NCBI GenBank assembly: GCA_016462625.1
Contig: JAEMSV010000165.1
Location: 1 to 6,522 of the forward strand
Direction of reading: 5' to 3'
Length of the DNA: 6,522 nt
DNA from: Solirubrobacteraceae bacterium
GTDB taxonomy: Bacteria; Actinomycetota; Thermoleophilia; Solirubrobacterales; Solirubrobacteraceae
The notes beneath the pieces are model-generated. The model made no database searches. It was not told where the DNA came from and saw only the letters and a program-made list of their open reading frames with translations. Made by a program: the position numbers and the translations under genes. Shown piece after piece: positions 1-4,810 of this stretch. Numbering within the stretch: the first letter of the stretch is position 1; the number at the start of each line of letters is the position of its first letter.

Positions 1-10
1 GGAGTTCGGC

Positions 11-16
11 AGGAGG
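11..16 (+). promoter_or_regulatory. Shine-Dalgarno AGGAGG for the small membrane protein
   Basis: This is a perfect AGGAGG, 11 nt upstream of the ATG at 28. The spacing is slightly long but usable. It is what favours a start at 28 over a continuation from beyond the window. It is one of only three recognisable ribosome-binding sites in the window, with those of the CMD gene and greA. Confidence 0.5.
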
Positions 17-27
17 TCACGGTCCCG

Positions 28-216
28 ATGCAGTCCCCCCGCGCAGGCAGGTCCCGCCACGCGCATCCCGCCATTCGGCTGGCGGTCGCCGCCACGTTCG
101 CGACCGCGCTCGGCGGCTACGCGCTCGCGCTCGGCGTCACCGGTCTGCCGGTGCTGCTGACCGCCGTGGCCGGCATGATCGTCGGCCTCGTGTGCGTCAG
201 CGCGCTGACCCCGTAG
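28..216 (+). CDS. Small hypothetical membrane protein, 62 aa
   Basis: I do not recognise this protein. The first 15 residues are basic and rich in Arg and His. Residues about 17-60 are almost entirely hydrophobic, broken by a short GVTGLP turn near residues 36-41, so two membrane helices with a cytoplasmic N-terminus (positive-inside rule) are likely. An AGGAGG at 11-16, 11 nt before the ATG, supports this start. However, the frame stays open to the left edge of the window, so it could be the end of a longer protein. It stops 22 nt before folP, and its last codons overlap the proposed folP -35 element. It probably belongs to an upstream transcription unit. Function unknown. Confidence 0.55.
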   Translation: MQSPRAGRSRHAHPAIRLAVAATFATALGGYALALGVTGLPVLLTAVAGMIVGLVCVSALTP

Positions 217-232
217 CCGTCCCGCCTACGAT
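205..232 (+). promoter_or_regulatory. Promoter of the folP-folB-folK operon, leaderless type
   Basis: CTGACC (205-210) and TACGAT (227-232) form a sigma-70-type -35/-10 pair with a 16-nt spacer. Six nucleotides separate the -10 box from the GTG at 239, so transcription would be expected to begin at or within a nucleotide of the first base of folP. No Shine-Dalgarno precedes the GTG, which fits a leaderless mRNA. The motifs are seen directly; the transcription start is inferred. Confidence 0.6.
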
Positions 233-238
233 GGCGGG

Positions 239-1183
239 GTGAGCGCGCTCGCCCCGATCGTGATGGGGATCGTCAACGTCACGCCCGACTCGTTCTCCGA
301 CGGCGGGCGCTGGCTCGATCCCGACGCCGCGGTGGCCCACGGCCGTGCGCTGCTCGCCGACGGCGCCGCGATTCTCGACATCGGCGGCGAGTCGACGCGC
401 CCCGGGGCCGACGCGGTGTCTGCGGAGGAGGAGCGCCGGCGCGTGGTCCCGGTGATCGAAGCGCTCGCGGCCGAAGGGGTGCGCCTCTCCATCGACACGA
501 TGAAGGCCTCCGTGGCCGAGGCCGCCCTCGACGCGGGCGCGACGCTGGTCAACGACGTGAGCGCGCTGCGCGACCCCGACATGGCGGCGCTCGTGGCCGA
601 CCGCGGATGTGACGTCTGCTTGGTGCACATGCGCGGCGAGCCGCGGACGATGCAGGACGACCCGCACTACGACGACGTCGTCGACGACGTCCGGGCGTTC
701 CTCGCGGGGCGGGCGGAGGTCGCGCTCGACGCGGGGATCGCGCTCGAGCGGATCGCCCTGGACCCGGGAATCGGGTTCGGCAAGACCGTCACGCACAACC
801 TGACCCTGCTCGAGCGTCTCGACGAGGTGGTCGCCCTCGGCTACCCGGTCCTGATCGGAACGTCGCGCAAGTCCTTCCTCGGCAGGATCAGCGGCCGGGC
901 GCCCGGCGACGCGAGGCTGGGGGGCACGATCGCGACGAATGTGCTCGCCCTCGAGCGCGGCGCCCGCATCTTCCGGGTGCACGACGTCGCGCCGGTGGTG
1001 GATGCCCTCGCGGTCGCTGCTGCTACGTTGGCGCGGCAATGGACGCCGGGCCAGACGACGACGATCTCGACGACGAGCGCGATGACCTCGACGACGACGA
1101 CGGAGACTTCGGCGACACCGGGCCCGAGACCGTCGTCACCGTTGAGATCGTCGGACTCTCGATCTACACCCACCACGGAGTGA
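239..1183 (+). CDS. folP: Dihydropteroate synthase FolP, with an odd C-terminal overlap into folB
   Basis: The enzyme condenses 6-hydroxymethyl-7,8-dihydropterin diphosphate with p-aminobenzoate to give dihydropteroate, the sulfonamide-sensitive step of folate synthesis in the cytoplasm. The whole TIM-barrel signature set is present: MGIVNVTPDSFSDGG (9-23), GGESTRPGA (49-57), SIDT with Asp86, NDVSA (105-109), DPGIGFGK (175-182), GTSRKSFLG with Lys211 (207-215), and Arg246 and His248 of RVHDV. The GTG start leaves the usual short lead before the first motif and sits at the predicted transcription start. The family-like domain ends near residue 266, a normal length. The frame then runs on for 48 residues of Thr/Ser/Pro-rich sequence to a stop at 1181-1183, overlapping folB by 145 nt. 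This tail is simply the folB Asp-codon run read out of frame. Codon 268 is TGG and would give a classic ATGA junction with folB if it were TGA. The function is very secure; the real C-terminus is less so. Confidence 0.95.
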   Translation: MSALAPIVMGIVNVTPDSFSDGGRWLDPDAAVAHGRALLADGAAILDIGGESTRPGADAVSAEEERRRVVPVIEALAAEGVRLSIDTMKASVAEAALDAGATLVNDVSALRDPDMAALVADRGCDVCLVHMRGEPRTMQDDPHYDDVVDDVRAFLAGRAEVALDAGIALERIALDPGIGFGKTVTHNLTLLERLDEVVALGYPVLIGTSRKSFLGRISGRAPGDARLGGTIATNVLALERGARIFRVHDVAPVVDALAVAAATLARQWTPGQTTTISTTSAMTSTTTTETSATPGPRPSSPLRSSDSRSTPTTE

Positions 1184-1494
1184 CCGAGGCGGAGCGTGAG
1201 GTCGGCCAGCGGCTCGTCCTCGACATCCGCATGGAGCTGGGCGGGACCGACGCCACGGTCACCGACCGCATCGAGGACACCGTCGACTACGGCGAGGTCT
1301 GTCAGCTCGCGGCGCTGGTCGCCCAGCAGCGGTCCTACAAGACGCTGGAGCGTCTGAGCACCGCGATCGCCGACCGGATCCTCTCGGACTTCGAGGTTCA
1401 GGCGGTCTCGGTGAAGTGTGCGAAGCCCGAGCCGCCGATCCCGCTCCCGGTCGACGAAGTGGCCGTCGAGGTCTGGCGCGAGATCGACGAGTAG
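1039..1494 (+). CDS. folB: Dihydroneopterin aldolase FolB with Asp-rich N-terminal extension
   Basis: FolB cleaves 7,8-dihydroneopterin to 6-hydroxymethyl-7,8-dihydropterin and glycolaldehyde, the step before FolK. The domain begins near residue 33. It carries YTHHGVTEAEREVGQ (43-57), DTVDYGEV (80-87), an LERL segment (103-106) and KPEPPIP (129-135). By alignment from memory with the Staphylococcus aureus enzyme, Glu52, Tyr84, Glu104 and Lys129 match the active-site Glu22, Tyr54, Glu74 and Lys100. Residues 1-30 are unusual: mostly Asp with some Glu, and absent from ordinary FolB proteins of about 120 aa. ATG 1039 is chosen because no ATG, GTG or TTG in frame lies between it and the conserved core. 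No Shine-Dalgarno is visible, so translation probably depends on coupling to folP. The acidic stretch is likely disordered, and its role is unknown. Confidence 0.93.
   Translation: MDAGPDDDDLDDERDDLDDDDGDFGDTGPETVVTVEIVGLSIYTHHGVTEAEREVGQRLVLDIRMELGGTDATVTDRIEDTVDYGEVCQLAALVAQQRSYKTLERLSTAIADRILSDFEVQAVSVKCAKPEPPIPLPVDEVAVEVWREIDE
1054..1107 (+). repeat. Imperfect GAC/GAT triplet tract encoding an Asp run
   Basis: The tract is dominated by GAC, GAT, GAG and CTC codons in the folB frame and gives blocks of two to four Asp in a row. In the folP frame the same bases read as ACG/ACC codons, giving Thr/Ser runs. The triplet repetition suggests growth by replication slippage, which preserves both frames. 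It explains both the acidic FolB extension and the low-complexity FolP tail. Confidence 0.6.
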
Positions 1495-1496
1495 CG

Positions 1497-2306
1497 ATGG
1501 CGTTCGACACCGCCTTCGACCGCGCGATCGCCGCGGAGCCCGTCCACGGTGCTCCTGGGCAGTACGCGGTGCAGTTCGACGCCGACTGGAACGCGCCCGC
1601 GGGGCCGAACGGCGGCTACCTGGCGGCGCTCGTCCTCAACGCGATGTCGCTGGCGCTCGACGACCCCATCTGGCAGCCGCGCTCGCTGACGCTGCATTTC
1701 ATGCGCCCGCCGCAGCCCGGCGCGGGGACCGTCGCGGTCGCCACCGAGCGCGCCGGGCGGACGATGACGACGCTTAGCGCCCGCGTCGAGCAGGGCGGCA
1801 AGACGATGGTGCTGGCGCTCGCAGCGTTCGGTCCGCCGCGCCCCGCCGTCGCCGACTTCGCCCAGCCGGCGCCGGACGTCCCGTCCGTCGACGAGCTCGA
1901 GCCCTTTCCCAAGCACGAGCTGATGCCACCGATCGCGCACCGGTTCGACATGCATCCGCTGCCCGGTCCCGAGCCGTTCACCGGGCAGGGCGAGGCGGTC
2001 GTGGGCGGCTGGATGCGCCTGCCCGAGCCGCGCCCGGTCGACGCGCTGCTGCTGGCGATCGCGACCGACGCGTGGATTCCCGCCGTCTTCTTCCGGATCA
2101 CGGACCCGTCGGCCGCCCCGACCATCGAGCTGACCATCCACTTCCGCCACGTCCCGGCGGCGAGCGAGGACTCGCTGCTCCTCACCCGCTTCGAGACGCA
2201 GACGTCGTCGGAGGGCTTCTTCGAGGAGGACGGGTGGGTCTGGGCGCCGGACGGGACGCTGCTCGCGCAGTCGCGTCAGCTTGCGCTGCTCATTCCCCTC
2301 GGCTGA
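1497..2306 (+). CDS. TesB-like double-hotdog acyl-CoA thioesterase family protein
   Basis: This 269-aa protein has two hotdog domains. The first is about residues 20-112, with the helix motif GPNGGYLAALVLNAM (36-50) and strand LTLHFMRPPQPG (64-75). The second is about 165-267, with LLLAIATDAWIPAVFF, PTIELTIHFRH and a C-terminal DGTLLAQSRQLALL. By alignment from memory with Escherichia coli TesB, Asp191, Thr209 and Gln261 fall at the catalytic Asp204, Thr228 and Gln278, so hydrolysis of an acyl-CoA thioester is the likely activity. The substrate cannot be read from the sequence. ATG 1497 is chosen because it follows the folB stop by 2 nt; an upstream in-frame ATG at 1416 lies inside folB and would add 27 residues unlike the family. 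Its place between folB and folK is unexpected for a thioesterase and may reflect co-expression rather than a folate role. Confidence 0.85.
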   Translation: MAFDTAFDRAIAAEPVHGAPGQYAVQFDADWNAPAGPNGGYLAALVLNAMSLALDDPIWQPRSLTLHFMRPPQPGAGTVAVATERAGRTMTTLSARVEQGGKTMVLALAAFGPPRPAVADFAQPAPDVPSVDELEPFPKHELMPPIAHRFDMHPLPGPEPFTGQGEAVVGGWMRLPEPRPVDALLLAIATDAWIPAVFFRITDPSAAPTIELTIHFRHVPAASEDSLLLTRFETQTSSEGFFEEDGWVWAPDGTLLAQSRQLALLIPLG

Positions 2307-2308
2307 CG

Positions 2309-2836
2309 ATGAGCAGCACGATCGGGTACCTCGGACTGGGTTCGAACGTCGGCGACCGCCGAGCGCAGCTGCAGGCCGCCGTGGACGCGCTCCCCGCGCA
2401 CGGTGTGCGCGTCGTGGCGTCATCGTCGACCTACGACACCGACCCGGTGGGGGAGGTGCTCGACCAGCCCGCGTTCCTCAACGCCTGCCTGCGGATCGAG
2501 ACCGACCTGGATCCGCTGGGCCTGCTCGATGCGTGCAAGGCCGTCGAGCGCGACCACGGCCGCACGCTCGCCGGTGAGCCCGGGTACGTCCACCACGGGC
2601 CTCGGCCGATCGACGTCGACGTCCTGCTGCTCGGAGACGTGGAGTTCGCGCACGAGCGGCTGTCGCTCCCGCACGAGCAGGTGCTCGCGCGGCGGTTCGT
2701 GCTGATCCCGCTGCTGGAGCTCGACTTCGACCTCGCGGTGCCGGACGGCCGCGGGCTGGCGGACGCCCTCGCTGAGCTGCCACTCGATGAGGGCGTGCGG
2801 CGGGAAGGCCCGCCGCTCTCCGTCCCCGGCGGCTAG
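2309..2836 (+). CDS. folK: HPPK, 6-hydroxymethyl-7,8-dihydropterin pyrophosphokinase FolK
   Basis: FolK transfers diphosphate from ATP to 6-hydroxymethyl-7,8-dihydropterin, making the substrate of FolP. The 175-aa protein shows GYLGLGSNVGDR (6-17), SSTYDTDPVG (39-48), FLNACLRIET (56-65), GPRPIDVDVLLLGD (97-110) with the metal-binding pair Asp102 and Asp104, and LSLPHEQVLARRFVLIPLLEL (118-138). Before GPR the usual Arg-Trp is His-His (95-96), a departure in the catalytic loop. ATG 2309 follows the thioesterase stop by 2 nt and places the GLGSN motif near residue 9, as normal. No Shine-Dalgarno is seen, so coupling is likely. The gene ends in a CTAG shared with the convergent GST-like gene. Confidence 0.94.
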   Translation: MSSTIGYLGLGSNVGDRRAQLQAAVDALPAHGVRVVASSSTYDTDPVGEVLDQPAFLNACLRIETDLDPLGLLDACKAVERDHGRTLAGEPGYVHHGPRPIDVDVLLLGDVEFAHERLSLPHEQVLARRFVLIPLLELDFDLAVPDGRGLADALAELPLDEGVRREGPPLSVPGG

Positions 2837-3561
2837 GACGCGATCTCGAACACACCGGGCGCGATCGCGCCGGGCGGCTCAGGGGCCACGGCGCGCGCCC
2901 ACGCGGCGAGCGGACGGCCCTCGATCAGCGGCCGGAGGTCCCCGATCGTCATGAGCAGGCGGACCGACGGCGCAATCTGGAAGTCGGCGGCCGTCGGCTC
3001 CTCGGCGCTCAATACGCCGTCGGCGAGGAGGTGGTCGATGTGATCGAGCTGGCCGGGCAGGGCGCGGAGACCGGCCTGGGCTTCGCCCCAGTTCGTCGCG
3101 CTCAGCCGCATCTCGGCCGCCAGGATGGCCGGAGCGACGGCCTGGATGACCGGGGCGGGAAGCGACGGGTACCGCGACCCCCGCTGGTAGCTCGGCAGCG
3201 CGCTCTTCTGCTGCTCGAGCGCCGGCCAGAGGAGGCGGCGGGCCGCACCCTGGAACACCTCGTCGCCCCACTGCTCGGCGTCGAGGGCGCGCTGGCGGGC
3301 CTGCGGGTCGGTGGGGAGCAGCGGCGGATCGGGCTGCAGCTCGTCGAGCCGGCGCAGAATCGCGCGCGAGCCGGAGACCCTGTCGCCGCCGCCGAACGTG
3401 ATCGCGGGCACGGTCCGCTCGCCGAAGAGCACGCGCGTGACCGCGGCGTGCATGGGCGGGAGCAGCTCGACGACGCGGTAGTCCATGCCTTTGCGCTGGA
3501 GCGCGAGCTCCACGGTGGTGCAGGGGTGCGAGCCGTGGATGAGATAGAGACGCGGGGCCAT
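2833..3561 (-). CDS. Glutathione S-transferase-like protein
   Basis: The protein has 242 aa. Residues 1-77 look like a thioredoxin-fold GST N-domain: a first strand LYLIHGS, then HPC with Cys14 at the head of helix 1, TVP (50-52) as the cis-proline loop, and GSRAI (64-68) where glutathione-binding families usually have an E/D-S-x-A/I motif. Residues about 85-225 are the helical C-domain, with PTAADFQIAPSVRLL (189-203) matching the N-capping T-x-x-D segment. Most actinobacteria make mycothiol rather than glutathione, so the thiol partner is uncertain, and the replacement of the acidic residue by Gly before Ser64-65 adds to that doubt. ATG 3561 is chosen because a TACGAT box lies exactly six bases upstream; longer readings run into coaX on the other strand. 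Specific substrate unknown. Confidence 0.82.
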   Translation of the reverse strand: MAPRLYLIHGSHPCTTVELALQRKGMDYRVVELLPPMHAAVTRVLFGERTVPAITFGGGDRVSGSRAILRRLDELQPDPPLLPTDPQARQRALDAEQWGDEVFQGAARRLLWPALEQQKSALPSYQRGSRYPSLPAPVIQAVAPAILAAEMRLSATNWGEAQAGLRALPGQLDHIDHLLADGVLSAEEPTAADFQIAPSVRLLMTIGDLRPLIEGRPLAAWARAVAPEPPGAIAPGVFEIAS

Positions 3562-3567
3562 GGGGGC

Positions 3568-3573
3568 ATCGTA
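3568..3573 (-). promoter_or_regulatory. -10 box of the GST-like gene, leaderless type
   Basis: Read on the minus strand, TACGAT is followed by six bases and then the ATG at 3561, the same geometry as folP. This predicts an mRNA beginning at or next to the start codon. At a 17-nt spacer the -35 position reads CGGACC, a poor match. No Shine-Dalgarno is present. Confidence 0.5.
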
Positions 3574-3609
3574 ATCGCGTCCGTGACCCCGGTCCGCGGG
3601 TCGGCCGCG

Positions 3610-3615
3610 TACGCT
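3610..3615 (+). promoter_or_regulatory. -10 box of coaX, leaderless type
   Basis: TACGCT is followed by seven bases and then the GTG at 3623, so transcription would begin at or one base before the start codon. I see no convincing -35: a GTGACC at 3583-3588 would leave a spacer of 21 nt. The box lies in the 61-bp gap between the divergent GST-like gene and coaX. Confidence 0.45.
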
Positions 3616-3622
3616 TGCCGCC

Positions 3623-4387
3623 GTGCTTCTCGTCGTCGACGTCGGCAACACCCAGACCCACTTCGGAACGTTCGACGGTGAGCGGCTCGTCGAGCACTGG
3701 CGCTTCGCATCGGTTCGCGAGTCCACCGCGGACGAGCTGGGCGCCGCCCTGCGCAGCCTGTTGGAGCTGCGCGGCGTCGGCCTGGCGGATCTCGATGCGT
3801 CGATCGTCTCGTCCACGGTCCCCGAGCTCGCCCCCGAGTGGGCGCTGGTCGGGGAGCGCTACCTGGGTCATGACACCGTCGTGGTCGGGCCCGGCGTGAA
3901 GACCGGCATGCCGATCCGCCTGGACAACCCGCGCGAGCTCGGAGCCGACCGCCTGGTCAACGCGGTCGCTGCGCACGCCAAGGTGGGCGGTCCCTGCATC
4001 GTCGTCGACTTCGGCACGGCGATCACCTACGACGCGGTGTCCTCGGCGGGGGAGTACCTCGGCGGCATCATCGCCCCGGGCGTGGAGATCTCGATGGACG
4101 CGCTGACCTCCCGCGGGGCCAAGCTGCCGAAGATCGATCTGGCCGAGCCGCGCGCGCTGATCGGCAAGTCGACGGTGGACGCGATCCGCAGCGGGATCAT
4201 CTACGGCTTCGCGTCAGCGGTTGACGGGATCGTGGGCCGGCTGCGCGGCGAGCTGGGGGCGGAGACGCCAACGATCGCCACCGGCGGACTGGCGAAGGCG
4301 ATCGTGCCGCACACGACGCAGATCGACCAGACCGACGATCTGCTGACCCTGACGGGCCTTCGCCTCATCCACGAGCGGAACGTCTGA
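3623..4387 (+). CDS. coaX: Type III pantothenate kinase CoaX
   Basis: CoaX phosphorylates pantothenate with ATP, the first committed step of coenzyme A synthesis, and unlike type I/II kinases is typically not feedback-inhibited by CoA. The 254-aa length is typical. ASKHA-fold motifs are complete: VVDVGNTQTHFG (4-15) for phosphate binding with Asp6, Asn9 and Thr10; ELGADRLVNAVAA (105-117) with the likely catalytic base Asp109; VVDFGTAITYDAV (127-139); GGIIAPGVEISMDAL (147-161); GKSTVDAIRSGIIYG (181-195); and IATGGLAKAI (218-227). The GTG start places the first motif at residue 4, as in known family members. The last 23 nt overlap the convergent hxlR gene, so no terminator separates them. Confidence 0.95.
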   Translation: MLLVVDVGNTQTHFGTFDGERLVEHWRFASVRESTADELGAALRSLLELRGVGLADLDASIVSSTVPELAPEWALVGERYLGHDTVVVGPGVKTGMPIRLDNPRELGADRLVNAVAAHAKVGGPCIVVDFGTAITYDAVSSAGEYLGGIIAPGVEISMDALTSRGAKLPKIDLAEPRALIGKSTVDAIRSGIIYGFASAVDGIVGRLRGELGAETPTIATGGLAKAIVPHTTQIDQTDDLLTLTGLRLIHERNV

Positions 4388-4694
4388 CGTCGTCCGAAGG
4401 ACCGAGCTTGCGAGGTCCGGAGGCCGAAACCCTCGCCTTCCATCTTTCGGCCCATGAGGCCAGCGGGGGGTAGGCGTTCAGCAGCTCGTGGCCCTCGGGG
4501 GTGAGCCGGTAGCCGCCGTCGGCGTCCTCGAGCGCGCCCGCCTCGCGCAGCTCCGCGGTCCGCTGGGTCAGGACGGAGCTGGAGATCCCGCCGCATCGCT
4601 CCTGCAGCCCGCGGAAGGTCACCGGTTCACCGTCGCGGAGCTCCCAGATCACGCGCAGCGCCCAGCGGCGGCCGAGCAGGTCGAGCAGCGCCAT
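4365..4694 (-). CDS. HxlR-family winged-helix transcriptional regulator
   Basis: The 109-aa protein is a MarR/HxlR-type winged helix: ALLDLLGRRWALRVIWEL (2-19), TFRGLQERCGGISSSVLTQR (26-45) with the recognition helix, and AELREAGALE leading into the wing DADGGYRLTPEGHELL (57-72), then a dimerisation helix. HxlR proteins bind dyads as dimers and often sense aldehydes, quinones or oxidants through Cys. Here the usual N-terminal Cys before the LL-G-RW helix is absent, and the only Cys is Cys34, next to the recognition helix. ATG 4694 is the first in-frame start; the preceding sequence is Pro/Arg-rich and not family-like. It is divergent from the CMD gene, with tandem dyads between them, so it probably controls that gene and itself. 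Its 3' end overlaps coaX by 23 nt. Confidence 0.87.
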   Translation of the reverse strand: MALLDLLGRRWALRVIWELRDGEPVTFRGLQERCGGISSSVLTQRTAELREAGALEDADGGYRLTPEGHELLNAYPPLASWAERWKARVSASGPRKLGPSDDVRRSARG

Positions 4695-4749
4695 GATCGG
4701 CTCGCCGGTCGTCGATCCCCGGACGGGCCGGCCGGGGCGGGGGATGTCG

Positions 4750-4778
4750 TTGTGCTTTGAAATCAGAAGCGCTAGGTT
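4750..4778 (+). promoter_or_regulatory. Candidate promoter of the CMD-family gene
   Basis: TTGTGC (4750-4755) and TAGGTT (4773-4778) have a 17-nt spacer and sit in the only clearly AT-richer stretch of the window. Predicted transcription would start near 4785, leaving a leader of about 26 nt with a Shine-Dalgarno. Each hexamer is a partial match only. Both overlap or adjoin the repeated dyads, consistent with repression. Confidence 0.4.
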
Positions 4779-4795
4779 GCTTTTGTTTCCGAAGC
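4753..4795. promoter_or_regulatory. Two tandem 18-bp dyads, putative HxlR operator
   Basis: The pattern TGCTTT-N4-TC-N-GAAGC occurs at 4753-4770 and again at 4778-4795, a 25-bp period, with 13 of 18 positions identical. Each copy is itself an imperfect inverted repeat (GCTT-N9-AAGC), and the space between copies also forms AAGC-N8-GCTT. The first copy covers the -35/-10 spacer and the second the predicted transcription start of the CMD gene. This is the layout expected of a dimeric winged-helix repressor acting on a divergent pair. Assignment to the adjacent regulator is inference. Confidence 0.5.
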
Positions 4796-4800
4796 AGGAG
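4796..4800 (+). promoter_or_regulatory. Shine-Dalgarno AGGAG that fixes the CMD gene start
   Basis: AGGAG ends 10 nt before the ATG at 4811. It rules against the in-frame TTG at 4757, which lies upstream of the predicted transcription start and would add 18 residues unlike the family. Confidence 0.6.
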
Positions 4801-4810
4801 TCTACCGCTG

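Noticed and set aside
231..242. Three-codon ATG-GCG-GGG-TGA frame overlapping the folP start
   Set aside because: If transcription begins at 239 as predicted, this ATG lies upstream of the mRNA. It has no Shine-Dalgarno and is probably a by-product of the -10 box.
197..1039. Long minus-strand open frame opposite folP (280 codons)
   Set aside because: It is Arg/Gly/Pro/His-rich with no recognisable motif and lies wholly opposite a confident folP. Long antisense frames are expected at this GC content.
1416..1496. Upstream ATG start for the thioesterase inside folB
   Set aside because: It would add 27 Arg/Ala-rich residues with no family resemblance, while ATG 1497 is ideally placed 2 nt after the folB stop.
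2879..3976. Second minus-strand frame across the GST-like gene and coaX
   Set aside because: It overlaps two well-supported genes in different frames and degenerates into Arg/Ala/Pro runs.
4392..4418. Possible terminator hairpins downstream of coaX (GTCC-GAA-GGAC and GGACC-N10-GGTCC)
   Set aside because: The stems are only 4-5 bp and mutually exclusive, there is no T run, and the bases are coding for the hxlR C-terminus.
4757..4810. TTG-initiated N-terminal extension of the CMD gene
   Set aside because: It covers the putative operator and leader, encodes residues unlike the family, and the ATG at 4811 has a good Shine-Dalgarno.
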